A stretch of DNA of 64,000 nt from Aquila chrysaetos chrysaetos (lineage: Eukaryota > Chordata > Aves > Accipitriformes > Accipitridae). The position numbers were made by a program, and so were the translations under genes. The stretch is from the NCBI RefSeq assembly GCF_900496995.4, contig NC_044009.1:8836001-8900000 (forward strand), read 5' to 3'. The notes under the pieces were generated by a model. It did not search any database, was not told where the DNA came from, and worked only from the letters and a program-made list of their open reading frames with translations. This document shows positions 10,721 through 22,682 of this stretch, one piece after another. Positions within the stretch are counted from its first letter, which is position 1. Every line of letters begins with the position of its first letter.

Positions 10721-12204
10721 AACCCAGGGAAAAGATGCTTGTTTTTTTTTGAAAGCAAGCATGCCTCTCAAGCCCTTGCCTCCCCCAAACACCCCTGGCC
10801 CCCAGGGACCCCCACCTCACCCCGGGACTGGGACTGGGCCTCCCCCAGACACCCCCAGCCCGGCAGCAGGCTGCGGGCAGAGGGGACGGCCATGCTCAGG
10901 CAACTGTGGCCGGCTGAGGGACAGTGATGGGAAAACACGGGAGGATCGTGGTAGACAAAGAATTTGAACAAACTCTCAGAAGTGTTTTCTACCAGCTTAA
11001 TAACTCTTCCACAGAGCATCGCGCTGAGGCTGTGTTGCCCTGGAAGGGGGATCCTGGACCTCATTTACGTGTGGTGGAAGAGCAGGAGGTGCCCGGGGAG
11101 AATCCCCAGCAGATCTGGTTTCCTGTTCCCCAGTGACTGGGAGAGAAAAAGTAAGATCCGACATTAGTTCTACAGCAGACCTACCCCAGGAAGTCCATGG
11201 ACAACTCTCTACTGTGACAGGACACTGTAAAGATCTGGAGAGATTTAAGCCCGTCAGAGGAAACAATGGATGAAAGTGACACAGGCAAAGGAAGAAGCAA
11301 GATTTTCCATGTTTGACTGTCAGGCAACTAGCTTTCTGAAAGACTTCTGCTATTTCAGTATCACAGGCAAAACCCAACCATAAGCCCTAACCCACCTGAC
11401 TGTTGGAGAATCTAGCCTGCCGCTGCTTACCTGAGCCCGATGGGTTTCCGCTCTGTCCCCTGGTCTGGCTCAGACTCTTTGCCTTGCGACTGAAGAGTGT
11501 GCGCCACTGCTGCTGAGGGCTCTTAGCACTGGCTTCTGCTAGCTCCTCATTAGCCCTGTGACAAATGCAGGAGCATGCAAGAACGACCGTTGTGCATACT
11601 GGCACAAAGTTGTTTCCCAAGCGTGACAGTACCCCGTTGCACTTAGGAACATAGACTTCTGAGGCATCCAGATGGATTGCTTCTCAGGCTTCCAAGCAAT
11701 CTGTGTAGGAGCTTTCCTAGAAGGCAGTGGGGACTCTGGGCTCTTCCCCTCCTCCCAGTGTAAACTCAAACTGAAGAGGCACCGTCGTAATGGCAGCTGA
11801 ATAGATTATTTTTGCCTCACGGGCTCCTGTTCTGTCCCCTCTGCCCTTTCAAGTGTGTCTAGGCCAAGTTAGGAGGATAACAGCAGCAGAAATTAAGCTC
11901 CTCTTTTCCACCATACACGCAGGGAGAGGAGATGGCTACAGGAAACCGTTAAAAGAAAACTAACTACAGCATCTTCCAGACAGGCCTGATTAGTTTCGTT
12001 CCTTCAAGGTCAGTAAGGAGGAACAAAAACAGGCCTGCATGATAGGAGAGCCCAAGGTGTAGTCTTTTGAGAAGGATGCTGTCTTGAAGGTGCCCACCTC
12101 ATGCTGACCAGATGCCAGAAAGGGATGTGGGATGGAAAAGCCACGATGAAAAGGGTCATATTGTATTACGTGGGGGAAAAAAGAAAATGTTTGGACTCTG
12201 GCTA
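10721..12204. other. Unassigned intergenic sequence
   Basis: Starts with a GC-rich block (10,780-10,900) of proline-codon-like CCC repeats. The rest shows only short open stretches on both strands. No protein family, RNA gene or mobile element was recognised. Confidence 0.4.
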
Positions 12205-12500
12205 GGTGTGCCTTTCAGGGGGAACGGCATCTCTCGATGTTATTTTCTGTGTCGCAGACCCCTGGATGTGTCTTTTGGCTCATCCCCACAGTGTGCATGT
12301 CAGCATTGCATGAACTTCACTTTCTGTGTTTTAGTGCATCCTCAGAGCCCTCGCTGTGCTTTTGGCTACCCCAGACCCCTGGGTGTGCCTTTCGGGGCAC
12401 CCCAAACAGCTTGATGTGTACTTCAGGGTGTCCCATTCTCACAGGGTATGTGTTTCAGGGCGTCTCCAGACCCCTGGATGTGCCTTTCTGGTGAGTCTGG
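12205..12500. repeat. About 31-bp minisatellite, inverted relative to array B
   Basis: Diverged units of about 30-32 bp of the type 'ccagacccctggatgtgcct' followed by 'ttcagggcgtc', clearest from 12,365 to 12,495 (four adjacent units). The reverse complement of the same unit occurs at 7,535-7,590. Confidence 0.6.
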
Positions 12501-12673
12501 ACCCACCCTTGCACCTTTCTGGATAGATATGACAAGCTTGGCCCTCAGGCATGGCTTTCTGGAAGGAGAAGGGCAGGCCCAGCCACACGTACCAAGGAAA
12601 ACCTGCCCAAGGCCATGGCTTTGACCTGCCTGCAAAGGAGTTAGAGGGAGCACTGAAAATGTGCCAGACGTAC

Positions 12674-12853
12674 ACGGAGAAAAACATCAGCCAGGATCCC
12701 CATCTTATCCACATCTAGGAGCAGCTCCTCAAAGAACCTCAAGACCACTCTCCTTCCTTGGCACACCAGGATGGTGATGTTCTTGACTAAAAATTCAAAG
12801 TCCTTGCCTTCGGTCAAGAGCCACGTGACTTTCATGGTCGCCTTGATGCGTGT
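12674..12853 (-). other. Unrecognised exon-like segment, minus strand
   Basis: On the minus strand a TTCCACAG acceptor opens at 12853 and a GTACGT donor follows 12674. The 180 bases between are exactly 60 codons, open throughout, with C/G-biased third positions. The peptide looks protein-like (MKVTWLLTEGKDFEF, then VVLRFFEELLLDVDKMGI) but I do not recognise it. It could be an exon of a lineage-specific or decayed gene, or chance. No partner exon was found. Confidence 0.35.
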
Positions 12854-13079
12854 CTGTGGAATGATTGCTGGCGGTGACTTACTGATATGTCCCCCCACTT
12901 AAGGGAAGGTAAACCTCCAGGGTGGAATGCAGTGGATATGCAAGAAATCTGTTCCATAATAATGCCCTAAGCAACATAACCTGCAACCTTAGGTGTTAGC
13001 AGCACCAGGGGAGCTTGGTATGCTGACTCTAAGAGAAACAACATGGAGGGTGGAGCGGAGTGGAGACACCGCGGCCAGG
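12854..13079. other. Unassigned sequence before the LTR
   Basis: No coding or RNA signal was seen. Confidence 0.4.
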
Positions 13080-13920
13080 CTCTGTGATATCACTGCAGGG
13101 ATCGGGAACTGGAACTACTGGAACAAGAATGGAAGGTCCCTGCATTGAATCCACTGAAGCAAGGAGGTGAAACAGTGGGGGTTCTGTCAACACTATGGCC
13201 TTACTTCTGGTTTATATCATAAGTGCCCAGTTCTGGAGTAGTGACACACTAAATCATGTTCTCTGGATGAACTTTGCTCATTATAATCTCATTACAATAC
13301 CAAAACACACCTCCATCCCAAAACCTACCTGCCTCTGAGGTGTAGCCACCCCTCACTGAGCATGCGCTCTGGATTTCTCTAGCATATACCTTTAAAAGTA
13401 AAGTGAGAGAACTTTATACAAATCAAAGTAAAGGTATGTCTAACTAGAGTCACTCAAGCTCCACCTAAAAAGTAAGAAAATATAAAAGGGCTTAAGAGAG
13501 GAGGAATGTTAGGGAAGACACCATCATAGACAAGTCAGGAGGACATCGCTGACTTCTGGGATCAGTCGACAGGCTGAACCTCTCTTCCCACCCATAGGAT
13601 CACCTGTTGGGTAAGATTCAAGCCCTCGGTTATACCGAGTGCTTCCCTGTATAGAGTTTTCCCATAATTTAGCGTGCTTGTAGTCGACTGTATTGTTATT
13701 TGCACGTGCTTTGCAGACAGTGTATTTATCACCGGCAATCCAAAAGAACCTGTACTGTTGCTTTAATAAACTGTGCTGCTCATTAATCTAGTCATGATAG
13801 TTCATTGACGCAACTAAACTCTCTAAGTCCGGTAATTCTTGTGTGGCTAAGCTGAGAGTTCAGTACGCTATTAAGTGCATCCGTCATCGTGATAGTTCAG
13901 CATATTGAATGCAACCGGAC
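13080..13920 (+). mobile_element. Probable solo LTR of an endogenous retrovirus
   Basis: A noncoding block with the layout of an avian LTR: a TATA-like 'tataaaaggg' near 13,482, an AATAAA signal at about 13,765 in 'ctttaataaactgtgctg', and a downstream U5-like part with CpG-containing short motifs. No gag, pol or env sequence flanks it, so it is read as solo. The edges are approximate and no target-site duplication was identified. The family is probably ERVL-like or ERVK-like (uncertain). It lies about 0.7 kb upstream of the PPIH start. Confidence 0.5.
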
Positions 13921-14581
13921 TTATAGCGTTGAATTGGACGCCACTCAGAAGTTAAACCTAGCCTCCCCCAGCCCCTCTGACATCTTGAGGATAAGCTGGA
14001 ATGCAAGGTGGTTTATTTTCTGCCAAACTTCTTTAACCTTTAACACAACGGCGTCAACACCTTCTCCTCGGGTGCCACTTGCCAGAGCCCATGAAAATCT
14101 CAAATCGGACGTCGGAGATTTCGTATCTACCCTCTGCACTGCGACACGTCTGCACAAATGAAGGAGGGGGAGTGCTTGAAAACCGGCCCCCGCGCCCTGC
14201 TGAAGCACAGCCCTGCCGGGCTTCCCAGGAAAGGGGAACCATCTTGGACGGGAGGGCCCTGGAAATAAGGAATTTGCTTGCGGGAAGCTCAGACCTGTCC
14301 GTGAGGGATAAAGGACAGCCACGAGAACGCCGATGTCCTAAACCCCTCTGGCGCGTCTCTGACGCCCTCCCGGCGCGGTGTGGCGTCACAGGTCAGTAAC
14401 CGTGGCGGGGCTGACTCCGGGGACGGCTGGGCCCGCTCACGAAACGCTCTCGGGCCATCGGCTCCCCGCAGCGCCGGCCCTGCGCCTGCGCCGCCCGCCT
14501 CGGCCGGCTCCCAGGGGTCCTCGGCCCCGCCCCTCGCTGCCGCTTCCGCTGCCACTTCCGCTTCCGGGAGAGGCGACCGCA
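13921..14581 (+). promoter_or_regulatory. PPIH: PPIH upstream region and CpG promoter
   Basis: GC and CpG content rises from about 14,330. Just upstream of the start codon, 14,541-14,569 carries three CTTCCG cores, typical ETS/GABP-type sites of housekeeping promoters. There is no TATA box at a plausible distance. The transcription start is probably within about 14,450-14,570 (inference). Confidence 0.6.
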
Positions 14582-17500
14582 ATGGCGGTGCTGGCATCCA
14601 ACCCCAACAACCCGGTGGTCTTTTTCGATGTTACTATCGGCGGGCAGGTGGGTGACGGCGCGGCCCCGGCCCCGGCCCCGGCCCCGGCCCTGGCCGCGGC
14701 CGCTGCACCGGGGGGGGGCTTGCAGGGGAGCACTGAGTGGGGGGGAGGATAGGGGATGACCCAGGGGTGCACGGAGCGGGGTGGGGGGGGGGAAGGGGGC
14801 TTGCAGGGGTTAATTGGGGTGTAGGAGCGCAGTGGGGGATGGCGGGGGTACCTTGGGGAGGGGGGGGTTCAGGGGTGCGTTGTGGGGTTTGCAGGGGTGC
14901 AACTGAAAGCGCCTGGAGGGGTGCAGCGGGAGGGAGTTGCAGGGGAGCTGTAGGGTTATGGGGGGGCACCGGGAAGGGCTTGTGGCAGCTTTGCGGGGAG
15001 GGGTGTAGAGGTGCATCAGGAGAGGGCTTGCACTGATGGGGGGGGGGCAGCAGGAGGTTGAATTTGTGGGAGTTCCGTGGGCGCGGAGGTGGGGAGGCTG
15101 GTGTGTGTGGGGAAGCTCATCTGGCCACCGTCTCCCCAGGAGGTCGGCCGCATGAAGATTGAGCTGTTTGCCGACGTTGTACCCAAAACGGCAGAGAACT
15201 TCAGGTAAGGAGCAGCCGGTGTTCCTGCAGCTCAGCCTGGACCTGGGCTGCGAAGGTTATTTGCTGCAGGAGCGTCTCTGGCGGCAGGGTGGCTACCACC
15301 TGCCCCCCAGCAAGGCTCTGCACCTGCTTTGTTCCTCTCGCTGTTCCCAGAGATATGTGACCGTGCAGCATCCTGATCCCCTGGGGCAGCCCATCTGGCT
15401 GGAAGGTGAAGGACTCCGGTCCCTCCCTGCTCCCTCTGTGGAGCTTCTGATACACTCAGTGCACTTACAAAAGGCAGTACCTTAACATCATGGTAGAGTT
15501 CTCCTCGCCACCCAGTTCTCTTGCCGCTGACTGAAGGATGTACCGCTTGGACATCCTGCTTCCACGGGAGAGATGGATATACCCTGTTCTCTGAAATACA
15601 TTGCCTGGCCCACATTCACCATCTCTTACAACCTCGATGTTAGATATCTGACCTCCTCAACTGCAGAAAGCGCAGAAGTCTGTTTTGAAATGGAAGTGGG
15701 GAGGAGTTACTGCCTGTTCCCATTTCACTGGGGATACCCCTGATGCAATAAGGAGGGTCCTGCACAACAGTCAGTGCCTGTTTGCTGAACGCAGCCCTCT
15801 GTGTCCTCAGAGTTCAGATCTGCTTCACACTCTGCTTTCTTTTTTGTTTTCCAGGCAGTTTTGTACAGGTGAATTCAGGTAAGTGGGTTATAGCGTCCTT
15901 TTAAGCAGCCTACTCAGACAAACAGGGCTGGGTGAGTAGGAGGAAGGCTCACTTGGAAGTTTTTCTTACTATACCAGTACAAAATGAAAGAGTTACAGAA
16001 ATCTGCTGTGATAAAATTGTGACGGGCTCAGCCAGTCACAGAGATGGCAGACTTTCTCTTTTGGGCATGACTTTGTTCACACTCAGGTTGTTCTAAAAAG
16101 TCCACCTGCTCATGATACAAATTGCAGTGGGATCCTGTAAAGCTGATGGTATGGATGTTGTAGGGCACCATGTCATTTAATGTGCAGAGCCCACTTGTGG
16201 TTTCCCTTTGCCTCTTGATAGCGCCAGCTGAGAGCCAGGCTGCAGCACTCGATTGTATATCAAGGCAGTTACTAACGTATAGGGCAATGCTTTGAGACTC
16301 TGAATTCCTGGGAGGGTTTTGTGTTGGGATATCCAGTAAGTTGCAATGATTTTCCTTTTTATTTCCTTGCAGGAAAGATGGTGTCCCTATAGGTTATAAA
16401 GGAAGCACTTTCCACAGGTAATTCATCTGCTTTTGTTTAGGCGCTTAAGTAGCAGGCTGAGCTAGATGTGGTTTTGAGACCTGCCTCTAGGCATTTTAGG
16501 TCTGGGAGGCATTTGTAGGTCGCGGCTAATGTCATCCTTCTTTAGCTTTGGGGGATTTGGGGGTGCTGTCAGATGTGTATGTTGGGGTTGCTGGGAGGGA
16601 TCCCCCGTTCCTGTTGTGCCAGGTCAGAGATCACACAGATTAAGCTTCTTGAGGCATTTGTCTATGGAGAACTAAGAGTTGTTTTACTTCTTTAGGGTAA
16701 TAAAGGATTTCATGATCCAAGGAGGTGACTTTGTAAACGTATGTACTTCTCTATTCTTTTTGTATTTTTCCTACGTGGTATATTATGCAACTGTTTCCAA
16801 GGGCCTGTGCTGATTTGTGGGATCTGTTCTGAGGTACCCAGTAGTAACTGGAGGTTTCCTCATAGCATTGCTGCCATCTTACTGCAACAGACTGTAATGT
16901 ACTTGAAAATAAATCTGGAGTCTTGGGTGAATGTACCTGCTCCTTCCCAAAATATTTCCTGTCTAAAAAAACCATGGCAGTACAGCTAGAGGCTTTTCAA
17001 ACTTGCAAAGATTTGTTTGGTTTTTTTTGTTTTTTTTTTACACTTTTGTCCTTCCCCCTTCTCCTGTTCCCCCAAACAGGAAACCCTGCGAATTTCTATT
17101 AGCTTTGTGGAGAGAAACCCTAAGTACAGAACCAAGTATCTAGTGTAAGAGAGAGTTTAAATCAAAACTAACTTTTTGTTATTGAGTTGTCTCAAAGTAG
17201 AAAAGACTTTGTGCCTGCAGTGGTGGTCATGCTCTGACTTGGGGATAAGCCAAGTGTATGGGGAAGGCTGGAGGACCACAGGGTCTCTTCACTGTCCTAG
17301 GACCCAGTAGAATTATTTCATTTCTGGAAGTGTTTGAAAATATGACGCGGGTGATAAAGCTTTTTTAATACCAAACTTATAAAACTTGGTTGTATGAAAG
17401 TCACTGAGAGAACTGACCACACAGCAGGGTGGCTCAGCCACGCCAGACTTTTAGGTAGTCGCTAATTGTGATGCTGCTCAAATGTCCCAGTGGGCTTTAT

Positions 17501-20500
17501 TACTTCCACTGAAGCTCAACAAACATTACAGATTACACCAGTATTTGTAATTTATAAATGACACTTATTACAAAGCCACTTGGGGAGCAAGAATGGTCAC
17601 ACCAGCCACTAAGCGTATATGTTCCTGTCTCAGAGTCGACAGTTTAAGTGAACCACAGAGAATAGGAGGAAAAGAAGCAAGGGCTAGGCAAGCAGAGCAA
17701 CAGATGTGGACCTGCACATGGTATATTACTGAAATCTTATTTTCCTGTTAAGTTTGGCCTAATAAAGAATGTATGTGTTAAGTAGAAAGGCAATGAAGGG
17801 AGACAGGTTGCAGCAAGGCAGAAGAAATGGGGCTGAAGCGACAAAGAAAGGGAAAATCAACACAGAAAGGGAAAAAATTAGTGTCAGAATAGTGAATTTA
17901 ACTGACCGTGCCAGAGATACCTGTTTGCATTGCTTCTACAGCTTTCCCTGAAGGGTTCCCCAGTGCAGCATCTTTAAGGCCATTCTATTGAAAGGTCCCT
18001 GCTTGGTCCTTTTGGCATTACACAGGAGTGTCTCTGCAATGCTGGACCAAAGGGCAGGGTGACCTTCCAGCAGTCTCACAAGTTAACGTGTCTTATGTGA
18101 ACTACACGTCAGGCTTCTGCAAAGTTATAAACTTGTGAGCAGTCAAAACTTGCAATCTGCAGCTGTTATGGGCCATGCTGCTTGAATTTATAAGTGTCTT
18201 GAGATCTGAGTGCTCAGGCTTGTAGTTAAGTACGAGATGTCTTGACTTGGTAGAAAGTACAGCAAAAGTTAGAAACTCCGTATTTTAGAAACTGTCCTAG
18301 CTGAACAGAGAGATTACTTCCCTGTTTCCAGTAAAGTCACAGAAAATAAGGTGAAATAAGTAAGCATACCATCAGCCGACTTTTTTCCACACAACCACTT
18401 CTTTCCTTGTCACACCAGCTCATACTTCTACATCCCCTCCCTTTTCCCTGCCAAGTCCAGGTGGGTCCGTACCAAGCAATCTATAGCCTCCACCTCACTC
18501 TGGGAGGCTTGGACTTAAGCCTTACCATCTCCGTGGGTTCCTGCCAACATATGGATAGCAAACAGTTTACTGTGTAGTTAGAAACCAGTGACTGTTTCTC
18601 TTCAGAAATGAAACATGGAATGTGTTCACTGCTGGTGTATATAAATGGCAGTACAGCATCCATTTTGGGCTGAGTTTAATCCTGTCCTTTTGCTTGGGGA
18701 TTTTAAAATTAATTTTTAAATTGAATTGCTACAGAACAAATGCTGTGGCTGACTGGGCACCTCTATCGCACAGGGAGACGGCACTGGAGTAGCCAGTATA
18801 TATAGGGGTCCTTTTGCAGATGAAAACTTCAAGCTGAAACACTCTGCTCCTGGGCTGCTCTCTATGGTGAGTATAAAATAATGACATTATAAGACTAAAA
18901 AGCTTCTGGTACTTTCTCTGTGCCCTTTTCCAAAGTGTATAAATTACTTGCCGGACAACATAAATCTCCACCATTGGATACAAGGTCTGAAAGACCTGCC
19001 TTGTAATTACTAGTCAGAAGACTTTTCATGGATTAATGTGTTGAGTAACATAAAAGTCCTGATCCTGCAGCATCCTTTCTTTTTTACCTGTTGGAGTCCT
19101 GGGGCAGGCTTTGTTTGGTCAGCTTTCAGAATAGCTTGATTCTTACAGTTTTCATACGCTGGCAAGTGGTGGTGTTTTCTTCTTCCCTGATACTGTTATC
19201 AAACACTGACCTCAGCAAGGATGAAACAAAGAGATTTGGGAGTTTCAAAGCCATAGCGGTGTTACCATGGTATCTTTTATAACATATGCTTCCTGTTCAA
19301 CATTGTAGGAAAAACTGCAACCATTGCATGTTGTCTGGTAGGAACAATACACTGACTTTTGCAATAGAAATCAAGTGGAGCCAGTGCTTCAGTGTTCTAT
19401 CCACAGCTGCTTCTTCCCCAGCTCTTTCAGCTGCCCTGCTCTTAAAACCACTTGCTTAGGGCATTCACCATTTGGATTAGTTATTCATCCAGTTCAAAAC
19501 ATGGCCCAAAAAGAGGTGTCATGACACAGCTAAGCAGCTAGTGTACCCTGGTGTGGGAGAAGGGATCCACACTGGTATTGCTAGCCTTGTGTTAAAGTGG
19601 CATGGCTCTGGAGTTGCTCTGCTGGGCCGAACCACGATCCATCCCAGCTGGATCCTTCCAAAGCTGGCTAGCAATAAGTAAAAATCCAATGTGACCGTGT
19701 CCTGTGCAGTCCTACAGCTGCGAAACTTGCCCAGTTCACCTGTTAGCAGAGACACATGCTTTAGTATCTCCCAATTGTCAGTAGAGCTTTGAAAAATTGA
19801 AATGGACTTAAGTGTTGCAGAGCTGTTTTCTTAGCAGAGCGCAAATGCCCTGGGTGTTGTGCTGAGGTGTGAATTAGATTTCACATCAGCATCACACTGC
19901 TCCTGTGAGCCCTGTGCCAGTATGATCGTCACCTCTCTCATCCTGATCATCGGAACAGACATTCTCCCCTAACTTACTCTGAGGAAACCTTCCAAATAGC
20001 AGAAATCAGCTGCGCTTTTTTCTGCCCCAGTTCCTGGCTTTCAGTTTTCCCCAGGACAATACTGCAGCCAGTAAGTACTCATCACCAAAAAGTTCAGCCT
20101 TTTTTCAGGAGCATGCACTAGAGCCCAGATTTCAGCACACTCTTGTGCTGAATGTGCATTCGTAGAAGCATAATAAAAAGTTGGTGACCTGGCTCTTGCG
20201 CACGCTGGCATGATCAGACTTGGTGGCATGCCACGTCCCAGCACAGGGTACTCTCCTGCAGATGTGTATCTTGCTTCCTTTGGTTTGTGTAGCAATAAGC
20301 TAAAAATAAGCTAAGCTAGGTCTAGAGCAACAACTCTTTCCTATGTGAGATGTGTGTGCCTTCAGTTTTGGGAAGTCTTAAATTGTACGCTTTTTGTACT
20401 TTGCCATTCTCAACCCCCAGGCAAACAGTGGTCCAAGTACCAACGGCTGTCAGTTTTTCATTACGTGCTCCAAATGTGACTGGTTGGATGGAAAACACGT

Positions 20501-22682
20501 TGTGTTTGGTGAGTACCTGCAGCAGAGGCCTGGCGTACCAGCTCACAGACACTCCCTGTGGTGCAGCTGCTAGAATAAACAGCCACGGACTGCTTGTTCT
20601 TGCCCCCCTCACTTGTGCCAGTGGAGGTATCTGTGCAGTCAGACACTGAGATGGATCACTGTTGAAATGAAACATATTTTTTTTTGCACGTTAGCTTTAG
20701 ATCAGTTCCTTGCTTGGTGTATCGTGCTACTACATAAATCTTTGTGCCAGTGCAGAAGCGACAGATGAGTGAAGGGATACCTTTCTTCTCCACTGTCAAA
20801 GAGGACGGAGCTTTCAGCAGAGTTTCTGGATAGTAATTCTATGAAACCACATCTGCTAACTTTTCATGTACTGCCACTTAAGCTGTAGGATTTCAATGCC
20901 AGCCTTGAAGCTGATGTCCTACTTAGTAATTCCTCTGATTCTTAAGTAACACTGATATTGTTCATTGCCATTTTTGCATCATTACAAAGGTTGTGTTGAT
21001 AGAGAAGTTGTTCATGCTGTGTTTTAGCACAGCTGGTGGTGGTAGGTCTTGACACCTAGATTTCTACACGTGCCACCCCTGCGATGGGAAAATGCGCTTA
21101 ATGTGGAAAATGTTTTAAGAGGGATTGTTTCCTTTATCAGTTTAGAGATTGGTAACAAACCCTGAAGTGCCCAGTAGCTATGTACTGCACAAGACTTTCC
21201 AGGAGGAACAAAAATGCACATACCTGTGATGAGTGTGGGGGAGCAAAGGTAAAAAACGGCCATATTGACGTGGATAAATTTTCTCATTCTAGGTAAAATT
21301 GTTGATGGGCTGTTGGTCATGAGAAAAATTGAAGTAAGTTGAATTCGCCTGTTTCTCTCTGAATGTCCACTTTGGAAAGTCATGTAGAGGATTAACAAGG
21401 GTTGTTCTGTTCTCTCCCGCTGTCTGTTTACAGGATACCAGGCAATACCAGTGCTGATAACTGGTATTATAGGTTGTCATCGTTATAAAATAGCAGGAAA
21501 TCTGTTGAGGCAAAGGCTGTCATATAGATTGACTTTAGAAATGCTATGCTCTCATGGTTGCTAGTTAGTCTTTGAGCGGGGATTGTGTTCTTGTGGCTTT
21601 ATTTGCAATGCTTTGCATTTGTTCAGGAAGCTGAATTAAAAAGCTGTTCCATCAGCAACTCAGACGAGAGTGTAAAGCAGATCACTTCTGTGCCATTGCC
21701 TGGGATTATTCAGTGGATGCTAAATCATCAGTTCTGCTGATCCATGATCGGCATGTTTAATAAGAAAAATTAAACTAATCTTCTGATGGGCTTCCAGAAG
21801 CTGAAGATAAATATGCTTAAGGGTGGTGGTTGCTACCAACGTTGTGACTGGGTGTCATGGCAGGGTAATGAGTAGATTTAACAAATAGCAGTGAGTTCAA
21901 GACAGCTGACACTAACTTCATGGCACACGCATGGGATAATGTGCACAAGGGCCTCTGCCATCAGAGAATCCAAAAAGTGGGGTGCAGACAGAGCTGACAA
22001 CTGTTAGGTATTGAGAGAAGGTCACGTGCAAGGAACTGTACAGCAAGATAGAATCCATGTGTTGCTAGCTGTCTTCACCAAAAGCTCTGATGGAAGGGTT
22101 GTGGTGTGCCTGCTTTGTGCATCACTGCAGTAAGGGGCAAGTTAAAGGAACTAAGTTAAGAGACTCATGAAAGATCAGGAAGTCCAGCAGAATGAGAGAT
22201 TCAGAATGAGGGTTGCTTTGTGGCTATCTCATGTGTAGATTCCCTCTCTGTACAAATACAAGTTTGCTTTGCTTGTTGCAGCTGTAATTAGGAACTTTAA
22301 AAATTTAAGCCAGAGCAGCCTCAAGTGACATGATGCCTGCTGTATCTCATGAGGAGCTCTCTGGTTTTTCCTCTGTTCTTTCCCTCCCATTCAAAGGATC
22401 AGGGTGTGGTCTGTATCCCAAACCTCTGCACACAGAGGGAGTTGAACGCTGCCAAAATGTGCGATGGTGCTTCTATGCTGCTCAGAGCTGTGTCTAGATT
22501 TCCCTGTTCCTGATGTTGCACAGACACCTCTTAACCAGTCTTCAAGTACCTGTCACTCACTTGATTTGTTGTGCTTTTATAAGGTTTAACGTTATGTATT
22601 TGTTTGTCCCCAGAATGTGCCTACGGGTCCAAATAACAAACCCAAGCTGCCAGTTGTGATCTCTCAGTGTGGGGAAATGTAA
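14582..22682 (+). CDS. PPIH: PPIH, cyclophilin H (U4/U6.U5 tri-snRNP peptidyl-prolyl isomerase)
   Basis: Nine coding exons: 14582-14647, 15140-15204, 15855-15878, 16373-16417, 16696-16738, 18774-18866, 20421-20508, 21293-21333, 22614-22682. They total 534 bp, giving 177 aa, the human length. The single cyclophilin domain fills the protein: NPVVFFD start, [15 protein letters not shown] active-site segment (catalytic Arg in FHR), then [13 protein letters not shown] and [10 protein letters not shown], ending in the SQCGEM tail. Only the first residues (MAVLASNPN) differ notably from mammals. The protein binds PRPF4/PRPF3 in the spliceosomal tri-snRNP in the nucleus and is a cis-trans prolyl isomerase (known family role). 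The ATG is the first in frame in exon 1 and matches the family start. Intron 5 (about 2 kb) is the longest. Confidence 0.97.
16739..22613 (+). other. PPIH: PPIH larger introns (5-8)
   Basis: The introns 16,739-18,773, 18,867-20,420, 20,509-21,292 and 21,334-22,613 hold no recognised repeats, nested genes or RNA genes on reading. Confidence 0.4.
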
